Origin: Candidatus Brocadia carolinensis
Lineage (GTDB): Bacteria > Planctomycetota > Brocadiia > Brocadiales > Brocadiaceae
DNA length: 51,623 nucleotides
Assembly (NCBI GenBank): GCA_002009475.1
Contig: AYTS01000023.1
Span: forward strand, 1 to 51,623
Reading direction: 5' to 3'
Below are positions 1 through 7,997 of this stretch, piece by piece. The first letter of the stretch is position 1, and each line of letters starts with the position of its first letter. The notes beneath the pieces are model-generated. The model was not told where the DNA came from. It ran no database searches and worked only from the letters and a program-made list of their open reading frames with translations. Position numbers and translations under genes: made by a program.

Positions 1-90
1 AAACAAGCCCTCCTTAAGCAGTTTCAGGTACCCTTTCATACGAAAATACAAAATTATGATTTGGATGGAAAAATCTTAAACGTTTCCTGA
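1..90 (+). CDS. possible C-terminal tail of a gene cut by the window edge
   Basis: Frame 1 is open from the first base and closes with TGA at 88-90, giving 29 residues that end in ...LDGKILNVS. The piece is too short to assign to a family and has no neighbour to support it. It could equally be a chance open frame in AT-rich sequence. Confidence 0.2.
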   Translation, partial: KQALLKQFQVPFHTKIQNYDLDGKILNVS

Positions 91-457
91 CTTGCTTATC
101 GATCGTATTTTAATTTACACACCCTTTCCTTTGTCTTTTATTCTTATTTACTGCAACATTCTCGGACAGCCTGTCATGATATAACCCCTTTCTTTTAATT
201 TTGGATTTAAAGATGTGGGTGGAAATTACATTCTCAATTTCAGTGGTCTACATTAACTAAGAATGGAAAACGATTGTATATATATCGGCAATCTTTTACG
301 TAATATTATACGACAGAAGTAGCTGTTACTTTTCCCATACAAAAGAGGCTGTTGTATAATGATTTTGGAAAAATATCAGATGAGCTGACGCCGATACTGA
401 TTAGTCAGGACTAAATCTTATTATGCTTGGTCAGGCGCTTGTCCAATGTTAGTGGTG
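91..457. other. AT-rich intergenic stretch, nothing recognised
   Basis: No convincing reading frame, tRNA or strong hairpin was seen between the possible gene tail at the left edge and the 3' end of the minus-strand DCC gene. The composition is AT-rich, with scattered TATAAT-like strings but no well-spaced -35 partner that I would defend. Confidence 0.5.
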
Positions 458-841
458 TTATTCCTGAATGAGAGGTTTTATGGTCTGTGAGATAATGTAT
501 CTGTTATTAGAAATCCATCGGTAGGCTGCATATAAACAATTTTTACTTATGGTTAGTTTGAATAAAGGGGTTAACCACCGGAATACTTTTAACCGGATGA
601 GTATCTCCGGCAATGCTTTATCACCGGCAAGAATCTGTTTGTGAGAAAGCACTAATTGAAAGGACTGTCCACAAGTCTCATCACTGACTTCCGGGAACCT
701 GCGTCTTCGTTCTTCTGACTGACAGGGAATAAACTCAAAGACGTCGCTTCGTATAGCGTGCAGCTCAATCCATCTCCTGCATCCACGGCATAAGCTGCAC
801 TTGTCGTCATAAATAAGTACCACAGCCTCCGGCTTCCTCAT
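458..841 (-). CDS. DCC-family thiol-disulfide oxidoreductase-like protein
   Basis: This 127-residue protein begins with a beta-strand and then a CxxC-type site, YDDKCSLCRGCRRW (about residues 11-24), which is the hallmark of the DCC (DUF393) family; in that family the usual form is DGxCxxC. The extra downstream cysteine (CSLCRGC) is visible. The rest of the chain (residues 40-127) is the typical helical part with conserved aromatic and basic residues, and the length fits the family (110-150 aa). DCC proteins are predicted thiol-disulfide oxidoreductases; a substrate is not known. ATG at 841 is the only sensible start. The gene stands alone on the minus strand, with a palindromic repeat element upstream (901-1051). 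No signal peptide is seen, so a cytoplasmic location is likely. Confidence 0.8.
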   Translation of the reverse strand: MRKPEAVVLIYDDKCSLCRGCRRWIELHAIRSDVFEFIPCQSEERRRRFPEVSDETCGQSFQLVLSHKQILAGDKALPEILIRLKVFRWLTPLFKLTISKNCLYAAYRWISNNRYIISQTIKPLIQE

Positions 842-900
842 AATCTATAGACATTGGGTATAGGAATACCTTTGAAGTCCCAGAAAAAACGGTCAGCAAT

Positions 901-1051
901 TATAGTGAACGTCTTAAATAAGTATATATGCAATTGTCATTGCGAGCAGAGCGAAGCAATCCATACCTTAGAGATTGCTTCGTGCTAAAGTTTTTCCTGA
1001 GTAATAACGGAGAACCCTTGCAATGATTACTTTCTTTTGTCGTTCACTATA
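901..1051. repeat. MITE-like element with 11-bp terminal inverted repeats
   Basis: TATAGTGAACG at 901-911 is the exact inverse complement of CGTTCACTATA at 1041-1051, so the two bound a 151-bp element with no coding capacity. Inside is a REP-like palindrome (CATTGCGAG...CGAAGCAATC, about 937-961) followed by GATTGCTTCG, the same motif present in the repeat near 8.1 kb. No transposase is encoded. The size and structure fit a non-autonomous mobile element. The flanking target duplication was not resolved. Confidence 0.6.
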
Positions 1052-1105
1052 GCTTAAGGTAAGATTTAATAACAAAAATGGCGGTTTACAGCAGATATGA
1101 GTCAT

Positions 1106-1621
1106 CTAACGAATTTCAATCTCGCAAAGCTCAATTCCCGATAAATTGGAAATATCTCTTACCGGTTGACTACCATCATACCTGCTTTCCAAAACGGCAT
1201 TGCCATTATGGTAAACTGAAATGGGCACGTTATTGATATTCCTTTGAAGTATAAATTTATAGTGAAAGCGGGTACGGTTACCCGAATTTCTGGTTAAGAC
1301 CGATACAACTCTATTTAGGCCAGGCAGCAGTTTGTCCTCAGCATTGCAGAATCCCATGTGTTTTAACTTTTCAGATTTTTGTGCATTGATAAAAATCAAG
1401 GCTACTTCATCGCCTTCCGTTAATTCAGCAAGATTAAATCCCAGATCCTGACATCCATCAGTGATGACGACTCGTGTCGGAGTTTTATGAATGATTTTTT
1501 TTGTTTCATCCCAAGCCTTCGGGTCTTTTAGAAAATAATCCACAATGTTGCCCTGTGCAAGTACCACCGCATTTACTGAAAAAAGCGAAAATACCGCCAG
1601 GAAGTACTGAATATATGCCAT
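1106..1621 (-). CDS. exported hypothetical protein
   Basis: This 171-residue protein starts MAYIQYFLAVFSLFSVNAVV and then LAQG, a classical Sec signal peptide with likely cleavage after residue 22 or 23 (VLA-Q). The mature part holds only a few cysteines (in ITDGCQD, MGFCNAE and near the C-terminus in IELCEIEIR) and mixed alpha/beta character. I recognise no domain. It lies 47 bp downstream of nadD on the same strand and could be co-transcribed with it, but nothing links the two functionally. The region between its start and the nadD stop carries no good ribosome binding site beyond a weak GAGG. It is real by virtue of length, signal peptide and lack of a competing frame; the role is unknown, probably periplasmic. 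Confidence 0.7.
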   Translation of the reverse strand: MAYIQYFLAVFSLFSVNAVVLAQGNIVDYFLKDPKAWDETKKIIHKTPTRVVITDGCQDLGFNLAELTEGDEVALIFINAQKSEKLKHMGFCNAEDKLLPGLNRVVSVLTRNSGNRTRFHYKFILQRNINNVPISVYHNGNAVLESRYDGSQPVRDISNLSGIELCEIEIR

Positions 1622-1668
1622 AGTATAGCCTCATCTCAAGGTCTTTATTATGCTTTCTACTTTCTTCG

Positions 1669-2313
1669 TTACGTTTTTACATACACCTTATGCGTCTTGA
1701 TATACTCTTCCACACAGGGGGGGACTAAATACCGTATGCTACGCCCGTTTTGCAGCCGCTCCCTGATATCAGTTGAGGATATACCAATGTGCGGTATCGT
1801 AACTTTTAATTGCTCAATTTCTGCTTTTTTCTCACGGGAAAACATCTCAATTCCACGGAGACTCTCGTTGGTAAAAGGGAATTGGGAATGCCTCCCGTTT
1901 GTTGTAATCGGAAACCGGTTGACGACTGCAAATTGACACATCCCGGAAAGCAGGTCAATGTCTTTCCAGGTACTTATTTCACCAATCATATCTGTGCCCA
2001 TGATCAGAAACAAATTGTGGTTTTTTCCATACATCCCTTTTAAAGCACACACGGTATCGATAGTGTATGATTTTCCCGCTCGTTTAATTTCCATATCAGA
2101 TATCTCAAAATGTTCGTTGTCTTTTATCGCATACTTCACCATCTGATACCGATGAAAAGAATCGAGCAAATCCCTCTCTTCCTTATGAGGGGATATCCCT
2201 GTCGGAATAAATATAACCTTCGATAATCGTCTCTGCTGATAAACCTCTTCGGCAACAATAAGATGCCCGATATGAACTGGATTAAACGATCCACCGAATA
2301 CACCAATGTTCAT
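1669..2313 (-). CDS. nadD: nicotinate-nucleotide adenylyltransferase
   Basis: NadD transfers AMP from ATP to nicotinate mononucleotide and yields nicotinic acid adenine dinucleotide (NaAD), the penultimate step of NAD synthesis. The 214-residue chain has the nucleotidyltransferase signature GGSFNPVHIGH near residues 7-17, the family's central GTDM segment (about 105-108) and the C-terminal ISSTDIRER (about 178-186). Length and motif order match the family. ATG at 2313 is a clear start. Upstream lies a good promoter (TTGACT, 16 bp, TATAAT on the minus strand, 2389-2362). It is divergent from larC, with which it shares a symmetric control region. NaAD, the NadD product, is also the starting substrate for the nickel-pincer nucleotide cofactor finished by LarC, so the pairing makes chemical sense. 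Confidence 0.96.
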   Translation of the reverse strand: MNIGVFGGSFNPVHIGHLIVAEEVYQQRRLSKVIFIPTGISPHKEERDLLDSFHRYQMVKYAIKDNEHFEISDMEIKRAGKSYTIDTVCALKGMYGKNHNLFLIMGTDMIGEISTWKDIDLLSGMCQFAVVNRFPITTNGRHSQFPFTNESLRGIEMFSREKKAEIEQLKVTIPHIGISSTDIRERLQNGRSIRYLVPPCVEEYIKTHKVYVKT

Positions 2314-2361
2314 AGCAATCTCACGTTATGAGACAAAATAAAGAGTGTCACTTGAAATTGC

Positions 2362-2389
2362 ATTATATAGGTGAATGTGGATAAGTCAA
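2362..2389 (-). promoter_or_regulatory. promoter of nadD
   Basis: Read on the minus strand: TTGACT (2389-2384), a 16-bp spacer, then TATAAT (2367-2362). This is a near-consensus sigma-70 promoter 49 bp upstream of the nadD ATG. The -35 box is the outer end of the inverted repeat at 2384-2415. Confidence 0.7.
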
Positions 2390-2415
2390 TGAAAATGGCC
2401 TGTTTTTCATTGACT
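2384..2415. promoter_or_regulatory. perfect 12-bp inverted repeat spanning the divergent -35 boxes of nadD and larC
   Basis: AGTCAATGAAAA (2384-2395) and TTTTCATTGACT (2404-2415) are exact inverse complements separated by 8 bp. Each arm's outer end is the -35 element of one of two divergent promoters (nadD to the left, larC to the right). A dimeric regulator bound here would touch both -35 boxes at once. It could also form a hairpin, but no T-run follows, so terminator function is unlikely. Confidence 0.6.
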
Positions 2416-2438
2416 CACAACAAAACGTGTGCTAGCAT
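2410..2438 (+). promoter_or_regulatory. candidate promoter of larC
   Basis: TTGACT (2410-2415), a 17-bp spacer, then TAGCAT (2433-2438), 54 bp upstream of the larC ATG. The -35 box is strong and the -10 is fair (four of six consensus bases). The -35 lies in the right arm of the inverted repeat. Confidence 0.5.
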
Positions 2439-2492
2439 CTGAAATTCTAGTGTGTCGATTTTAAACATCCTTTGCCCATGAAAAGAGTTTGA

Positions 2493-3692
2493 ATGAAAAT
2501 TGCCTATTTTGACTGTTTTTCCGGCATCAGCGGAGATATGACGCTTGGGGCGTTTGTAGATGCCGGGCTTGATTTCACCATCTTGCAAGAGCAACTTGCA
2601 CGGCTGCACCTCCATGGTTACACATTATCAACGGAGAAGGTAAAACGCGCAGGAATAAGCGGTACCAAGGTTCATGTGACAGTCTCTTCGCCGGATACCT
2701 CACTTAAAACCACGCATCATGCACATCATCATACCCACTTGCGGTTTTCTGACATACAGGCAATCATAGAAAAAAGTACCCTCCATCATGCTGTAAAGGA
2801 AGACAGCATAAAAATTTTCCAAAGGCTTGCAACGGTCGAAGCAAAAGTTCATAATACTACAGTCGAAGAAGTCCATTTTCACGAAGTAGGTGCAATCGAC
2901 TCAATAATTGATATCGTCGGCTCCGTAATTGCAATCAAGCATCTGGGAATTGAAAAGATATATTTTTCGCCTGTTCCTACAGGACATGGATACACAACAT
3001 GCGAGCATGGGTCATTTCCTGTTCCTCCCCCTGCGACGGCAGAACTTCTGAAGAACCAGATGTTAAAATCTGTCAACATTGGAAAGGAATTAACCACACC
3101 TACGGGTGCTGCAATAATAACTACCCTTGGGGAAGGACTGCATATGAATCCGGAAATGAAGGTTACCCACATCGGTTATGGCGCCGGAAGTAACGATAAT
3201 CCAAACATCCCCAATTTATTACGCATCTTCATTGGAGAGACAACTGACCATGGAACTGATGAAATGTGGATTGTTGAAACAAATATCGATAATATGCCGG
3301 GTGAGGTATTGGGTTACGTTATGGATAAATTGTTTGAGGCGGGCGCAGTGGACGTCTATTTTACGTCAATTCAGATGAAAAAAGGGCGGCCGGGAACCGT
3401 CATCAGCGCCATTGTCTCTGAAGTCAATCTCTCTTCAGTTGAATTAGTTTTATTCAATGAAACCACGACATTCGGTATCAGGAAATATAAAGTGCTTCGT
3501 AAAATACTGGTTCGGGAAATAAAAGAACTTGATAGCACCTTAGGGAAAATCAGAGTAAAGATTGGAACGTTTAACGGCGATCTAAAAACAATTTCTCCTG
3601 AATATGAAGATTGCAAACGGATTGCTAGAGAAAAAGGAATCCCTCTCAGACGCATTTACAGCATCATTTCAAAAGAATTAGGATCTGTGTGA
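2493..3692 (+). CDS. larC: LarC, nickel insertion enzyme for the nickel-pincer nucleotide (NPN) cofactor
   Basis: LarC (formerly DUF111) inserts nickel into the pyridinium bis-thiocarboxylate made by LarB and LarE, giving the NPN cofactor of lactate racemase-type enzymes. The 399-residue protein opens with YFDCFSGISGDM (about residues 5-16), the family hallmark, followed by a His-rich loop (HHAHHHTH, about 74-81) typical of metal handling, and by VHFHEVGAIDSI (about 127-138), another conserved LarC block. The C-terminal ferredoxin-like half (about 270-399) is present and in frame, so this is a full-length LarC, unlike Lactobacillus plantarum where the gene is split by a programmed frameshift. 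No larA, larB or larE is visible in the window. Divergent from nadD, whose product feeds the same pathway. Confidence 0.95.
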   Translation: MKIAYFDCFSGISGDMTLGAFVDAGLDFTILQEQLARLHLHGYTLSTEKVKRAGISGTKVHVTVSSPDTSLKTTHHAHHHTHLRFSDIQAIIEKSTLHHAVKEDSIKIFQRLATVEAKVHNTTVEEVHFHEVGAIDSIIDIVGSVIAIKHLGIEKIYFSPVPTGHGYTTCEHGSFPVPPPATAELLKNQMLKSVNIGKELTTPTGAAIITTLGEGLHMNPEMKVTHIGYGAGSNDNPNIPNLLRIFIGETTDHGTDEMWIVETNIDNMPGEVLGYVMDKLFEAGAVDVYFTSIQMKKGRPGTVISAIVSEVNLSSVELVLFNETTTFGIRKYKVLRKILVREIKELDSTLGKIRVKIGTFNGDLKTISPEYEDCKRIAREKGIPLRRIYSIISKELGSV

Positions 3693-4320
3693 TTTTTTAA
3701 AGAAACCCTGTCTTTTTACTCAACCTGAGGGCGACTTGGATTTTGCATTAGTCTCAATTACTTTGCAAAAGTATGGTATGAACGAATAAAAAAATTTAAC
3801 CCTCTTTCTACCATTTTGATCATTGCCACTACGGCACAAATTGTTTATGTAAATTCCTTATCCATAAAGGGTTTGAACGGAACTCACCCTCGTTAAGGGT
3901 ACCGAAAGCACGATATCCTTTCAATCCAGGTTCTGTGCAAACCTGACGGTTATTCCAGTCTTTGTTGGGGAAGGGAGCGTTGTCTTTTCGGATGAGCTCA
4001 ATCACGCGAGGGGGAAGGGATTGGGGACAGACATTGAAAGCAGCATACAAAATCTGAACAGGTAGATGTTGGATTTTGCTTTTGGCAAGACCCAACCTTG
4101 TTTGAAATGCGTGCTTAAAAGGGGGGCCAGACACCCCACTTTTTTGCCGTTTGAGAATGCTTCATCACGTGTGTTTCTTGCAAGGACAGATAGGACTGTA
4201 TATAATTGCGAGCACATTTGCTTTGCGCAGGGTAAACTCTGTGAAGCACCTTTATCCTTGAGATTTACGTGCATTCTACTACTCAAACATTCTCTGTTCG
4301 CAATGCCTTAAAATTTGAAA
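3693..4320. other. gene-free stretch; possible decayed coding remnant on the minus strand at 3829-4286
   Basis: About 630 bp lie between larC and the next promoter. On the minus strand two overlapping open frames (4286-4002 and 4134-3829) can be joined at the run of six G at about 4122-4127 to give roughly 150 residues rich in conserved-looking Pro, Trp and basic residues. I do not recognise the family. It could be the remains of a transposase or an unknown gene, or chance. The plus strand offers a competing short frame (4066-4311), which weakens the case. Confidence 0.25.
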
Positions 4321-4349
4321 TTGACAATCTACATTTTTGTACCTATAAT
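4321..4349 (+). promoter_or_regulatory. exact consensus sigma-70 promoter
   Basis: TTGACA (4321-4326), exactly 17 bp, then TATAAT (4344-4349). Both hexamers and the spacer match the textbook consensus. Transcription would start near 4356, about 70 bp ahead of the siroheme/Fe-S protein gene, and probably drives it together with ahbA and ahbB. It is the best promoter seen in the window. Confidence 0.85.
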
Positions 4350-4426
4350 TGTGGAAGCTTTAGTTTGATACTGATTTAAACTATTTGCCGCAATCCCTAA
4401 TTGTGGCAATTTTTTTTGAGGAGTTT

Positions 4427-5318
4427 GTGTTGGAGTGGAATGAGACTGCATCATTGTTACTGGAAAAAGTTCCTCCCTTTGTGCAAAAGACCGTTCGCGA
4501 AAAGGTTGAAACACTTGCCCGTGAGCGAGGGAAAACCCTTGTGACCGAAGCGGAAGTCATGGCTGCCCGCGATTCATTTATGAATAAGCCACCATCGGTT
4601 ACCGTTACGCCACATGCTTTTGCAAAGAAATCTGAGGATAACAAAAAACTTTCCATTCTGAGAAAATATCCTAAATATTTCGATAATGATGGCAATCCCG
4701 TACTCTATCAAATAAAATGCTGCAGGGGTGCAGAGGTTAATTGCCCGTTTCTTATAGCCGACTCCAACGTCCTGGCTGATAAGATACGGAACCGGTTGGA
4801 GGAACTGAAATTCACGGAAAAGCTGATGAATAAAATTGAAGGCCAGATCCTTCCGCATCATTCCTTGAAAATCGCCATATCAGGATGTCCAAATAGTTGT
4901 TCCATGCCGCAAATTAAGGATTTTGGCGTCCATGCCATCGAACCTGTCTTTGTAGACCCTGCATCTGAATGCATTGAGTGCATGAAGTGCGTGGAGACCT
5001 GCCGGGAGGATGCAATTACCGTACAAGACGGTGAGGTAACTATTGACATGGAGAAATGCGTGCACTGCGGGCTTTGCGCAAAGGTGTGTCCAAGCGGCTC
5101 TATAAAGGCCAGAAAGAAAAAAATATCGGGTGATGATCGGTGGAAAAGTTGGTCGTCATCCCAAGTTTGCTATTGAGATATTGCCTCAGGCAGAGGAAGC
5201 AACAACCCTGAAGGCATTGGATGTCTGCGTGGACATGATACTTTCGAGTAAATCCGAGCATCGTTTTCGGGCATTGTTAGAACAACACGGAATTGAGGAA
5301 ATTAAAAAAAGAATATGA
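4427..5318 (+). CDS. small sulfite/nitrite reductase-like siroheme-Fe-S protein with ferredoxin domain (frameshifted in this sequence)
   Basis: Domains in order: an N-terminal PCP_red-like helical segment (EWNETASLLLEKVPPFV, first ~50 residues) known from protochlorophyllide reductase subunits; a sulfite/nitrite reductase half with paired cysteine motifs CRGAEVNC and GCPNSC that in the family ligate the [4Fe-4S]-siroheme centre; then a 2x[4Fe-4S] ferredoxin (CIECMKCVETC and CVHCGLCAKVC). The reading frame breaks at a run of seven A (5117-5123): dropping one A continues into a clear C-terminal part (IGGKVGRHPKFAIEIL...) ending at 5318, so about 296 residues in all. The likely start is GTG 4427 or TTG 4430 behind GAGGAG, since the upstream TTG has no ribosome site. 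Its stop overlaps the ahbA start (ATGA), implying coupled translation. Substrate unknown; sulfite, nitrite or a role in siroheme delivery are all possible. Confidence 0.75.
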
Positions 5319-5781
5319 TACTCTCCGATACCGACAGAAAAATACTGCACCGCTTGCAATCCAATCTGCCTCTTGTATCAAGACCATTTCTGGAATTGAG
5401 CAAAGAGCTTTCCATTGATGAAGATACCATCATCGAACGCATCAAATTTATGATAGAAAAAGGATATGTAAGAAGCTTGCGCCCATAATTAATACCCAGG
5501 CCATGGGCAGGGAGGCAACCCTGGCTGCCGTAAAGGTGCCGGAAGAACGCATTGATGAGGTGAGTGCAATCGTCAATGAATACAGCGGAGTTTCCCATAA
5601 TTATCTGCGAAAAGGGAAAAATAAAAATATTCCTTACAATATGTGGTTTACCATGTCGGCCAAAGATGATGAGGAACTCCACAGTAGATTAAAGGAGATC
5701 GAGGACCGAACAGGGTTGACGGTGCGCAGTTTGCCTACAACAAAGAAATTTAAGATAGGTGTTCGTTTTAAAATTTATTAG
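5315..5781 (+). CDS. ahbA: siroheme decarboxylase subunit, AhbA/NirD-like (frameshifted in this sequence)
   Basis: AhbA and AhbB together decarboxylate siroheme to 12,18-didecarboxysiroheme in the alternative heme pathway; homologues NirD/L/G/H act in heme d1 synthesis. The ATG at 5315 overlaps the previous stop. Residues 1-50 form an AsnC/Lrp-like helix-turn-helix (LSDTDRKILHRLQ...), and after a break the C-terminal ferredoxin-like domain runs from MGREATLAAVKVPEER to KIGVRF. The frames do not join: TAA would occur at about 5487, but adding one base near 5469-5476 restores KLAPIINTQAMG, a normal AhbA segment. This is a one-base deletion, probably a sequence error. With ahbB 58 bp downstream the locus encodes both halves of the heterodimer. 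Confidence 0.8.
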
Positions 5782-5839
5782 AAACCTTAATTGTGAAGGG
5801 TGGCACGGGCAAACAAGCTTGCCTGTGTTTAACTGAACT

Positions 5840-6310
5840 ATGACAGATAAAAAGGAAGACATCGACGTTAAACTCATTAAACACATTCAAGAAGGACTGC
5901 CTGTTACAAAAACCCCGTATAAAGACATCGGACAGGCGCTGGGAATGTCTGAAGATGAAGTAATACAAAGGCTCAAGAAACTCTTAGAAACAGGAAAGAT
6001 CAGGCGGCTGGCAGCCTCCATCGCCCACCGTAAGATCGGTATCAATGCCAACGCCATGTGTGTATGGAAGGTGCCGCAGGAGAGGGTTGATGAGGTGGGC
6101 AAGATCATGGCCGGTTTTGAAGAGGTAACACACTGTTACGACCGCCCCGTCTACCCCGATTGGGAATACAATGTCTTTACCATGATTCACGGCTACACCG
6201 ATGCCGAGTGTGAGGCTGTAATTCAGGCTATTAAGGAGAAGACAGGATTAAATGACTATGTCATCCTTTATAGTGAGAAGGAATTTAAAAAGGTCGGGGT
6301 AAGGATATAA
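5840..6310 (+). CDS. ahbB: siroheme decarboxylase subunit, AhbB/NirL-like
   Basis: An intact 156-residue partner of AhbA. N-terminal AsnC-type helix-turn-helix (about residues 10-60, including YKDIGQALGMSEDEV) followed by a conserved junction GKIRRLAASIAHRKIG (about 52-67) and the C-terminal alpha/beta domain with THCYDRP (about 97-103) and YPDWEYNVFTMIHG (about 105-118), blocks found in siroheme decarboxylases; in these enzymes Arg and His residues of such blocks bind the substrate carboxylates. ATG at 5840 follows a weak ribosome site. Last gene of the plus-strand operon from the promoter at 4321; it converges with lgt, 75 bp away. An Lrp-type regulator is the alternative reading, but pairing with ahbA and the siroheme protein favours the enzyme. 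Confidence 0.85.
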   Translation: MTDKKEDIDVKLIKHIQEGLPVTKTPYKDIGQALGMSEDEVIQRLKKLLETGKIRRLAASIAHRKIGINANAMCVWKVPQERVDEVGKIMAGFEEVTHCYDRPVYPDWEYNVFTMIHGYTDAECEAVIQAIKEKTGLNDYVILYSEKEFKKVGVRI

Positions 6311-6385
6311 TGCTTGTTTCAGGTTGATTTTTTTCTGTCAGATAACTCCATATTCTCTGACAGCCGCTCAATCCCACGTCTCTGA

Positions 6386-7247
6386 CTATCTCCTGACGTC
6401 CTTTTCAGTGCTTTTAAGACGAATGATGGTAAAAAGGCTTACCGACACCACAAACATGCCTATGCTGATAATTTGCGCTATGGTAAAAATTCCGAAAAAC
6501 AGGGGGGTATCATTCCGGAGCGATTCCATCGAAAATCTTATAACGGGATACAGTATTCCAAAAAGAAGCAATACTTCTCCGTCTCTCTTCCGGTACTTTA
6601 AAAATGCACTCAGGATAAAAAAAAGTGCTACATCTGCAAGAAATGAGTATAGCTGAGTGGGGTGTATCGGGAGAGTGTGCGTATCAGAGAGAGAGACTAG
6701 CCCAAGTTCATACTGATGAATAAAGGCAGGACTGCCGTCTATCATCCCTGTTTTATCCAACGTTTTTGGAAATTGGACCGCCCAGGGGATATGTGTTGCT
6801 ACCTTTCCGAAGCAGCATCCATTCAGGAAACATCCAATACGACCAAAGCCAAGTCCCAGTGCAGCTGAAGGCATAAGGATATCAACGATCTTAAGGAATG
6901 GCAGACGGTTTTTCCTGACGTATACCAACAAGGTGACAATGCCGGCAAAGAGACCGCCGTAATAAACCAAACCACCTTCATAAATTTTGAAGATGCTTAA
7001 GAGACTGTATTTATATTCCTTATAGAACTGAATAATAAAGAAGAGCCTTGCCCCCAGGATGCCCGCGCAAACGAGATAAATTCCGAGATCGGTAATCTTG
7101 TTTGGATCAATACCTTCTTTTTTTTGCCCTCCAGCGTGCAATCGTTATGGACACCAGAAAGGCAACCATCAGCATGAATCCGTAAGAATAGATTGGGATG
7201 CTTTTCTGGAAAAAAGGCAGGGGGATTTCGAGGAGTATCTTTCTCAT
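6386..7247 (-). CDS. lgt: prolipoprotein diacylglyceryl transferase (frameshifted in this sequence)
   Basis: Lgt moves diacylglycerol from phosphatidylglycerol to the lipobox cysteine of prolipoproteins in the inner membrane. The long open frame (7141-6386, about 250 aa) holds multiple membrane segments and the signature GFGRIGCFLNGCCFGK (about residues 97-112 of that frame), with conserved R and N residues, and HPTQLYSF downstream. Its N-terminus is missing, but in another frame ATG 7247 opens MRKILLEIPLPFF... and YSYGFMLMVAFLVS, the normal first helix, leading to ARWRA. The two join if one base is dropped from the run of eight T (7118-7125; A8 on the coding strand). Expected length is about 286 aa. 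It starts 2 bp after the panD stop, so the two are one operon. Confidence 0.9.
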
Positions 7248-7249
7248 GT

Positions 7250-7606
7250 TCAGAGGGTTTCAGTGAGCTTGTTATTTACATCTACCAGAATAATCTTCGG
7301 TTTCCAGTTCCTTGCTTCTTTATCTTCCATGAGGCAGTAAGAGATGATGATAACCTTATCGCCCGGCTGTGCCCATCGCGCTGCAGCGCCATTTAAACAA
7401 ATAACGCCGGAGTTGCGCTCGCCTTCAATTACATAAGTCTCTACCCGTGTTCCGTTATTGATATTGAGGACCTGTACCCGTTCATAGTGTAAAATATCCA
7501 CGGCATCAAGAAGCGCCTTGTCTATACTGATACTACCTTGATAATTCAGGTTGGTTTCTGTTACCGTCGCAGCGTGTATCTTAGCCTTGCACATCTCGCG
7601 TAGCAT
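7250..7606 (-). CDS. panD: aspartate 1-decarboxylase precursor
   Basis: PanD converts L-aspartate to beta-alanine for pantothenate and CoA synthesis. It is made as a proenzyme cut between Gly and Ser to give a pyruvoyl group. The 118-residue chain shows the cleavage site YQGSISID (about residues 23-30), the catalytic-site lysine/threonine region ([14 protein letters not shown], about 7-20), and [19 protein letters not shown] (about 72-90), all typical. Length matches the family (115-135 aa). Start ATG 7606; the promoter is at 7678-7651. The gene lies just ahead of lgt. No panC or panB occurs in the window. Confidence 0.96.
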   Translation of the reverse strand: MLREMCKAKIHAATVTETNLNYQGSISIDKALLDAVDILHYERVQVLNINNGTRVETYVIEGERNSGVICLNGAAARWAQPGDKVIIISYCLMEDKEARNWKPKIILVDVNNKLTETL

Positions 7607-7997
7607 GGTTATTCTCCATAAACCTCATGTTGTTTAATATACAATCGCATATTCTATCGTAAAGTACGGTAAAATCAAGACGCAGTAACTTCCCTGCCCA
7701 AACGAGAACAAGTCAGAAAAAAAATGTTTTCTGTTTCTCAAAGCAGGACACCAGGAGTTGTGGTATTGGTACGAAAATACGCCCTTACCATGACTTTTTC
7801 ACACCCTTGCTGTAGATGAAACCGGCTGGGCAAAATATCGTAACCTATTCAGTATAATTTGCCGAATAGGTAGCGACAGATAACAACTCCCTGCATCCCC
7901 CTGGTAAAGCGGGCAGGGGAGTTGTCTTTCATACCCATTTCCCATAATAAGCTACAGTCTCTGTTTTCATGCAGCGCATTCTGTGAGCTATACACAT
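7607..7997. other. intergenic region with two hairpins, no gene seen
   Basis: Besides the panD promoter the stretch holds two inverted repeats: ACCTATTC (7843-7850) with GAATAGGT (7864-7871), and ACAACTCCCTGC (7883-7894) with GCAGGGGAGTTGT (7913-7925), the latter followed by CTTTC. The second resembles a weak plus-strand terminator, but no plus-strand gene precedes it. They may be part of the palindromic element that continues to 8225. An 86-codon open frame (8109-7849) exists only because of the repeat and is not taken as a gene. Confidence 0.5.
7651..7678 (-). promoter_or_regulatory. candidate promoter of panD-lgt
   Basis: On the minus strand TTGATT (7678-7673), a 16-bp spacer and TAGAAT (7656-7651), placed 45 bp upstream of the panD start. 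Five of six bases match consensus in each box. Confidence 0.55.

Noticed and set aside
5840..6310. Lrp/AsnC transcription regulator
   Set aside because: The helix-turn-helix is present, but the pairing with ahbA, the siroheme-protein neighbour and the conserved C-terminal blocks fit siroheme decarboxylase better.
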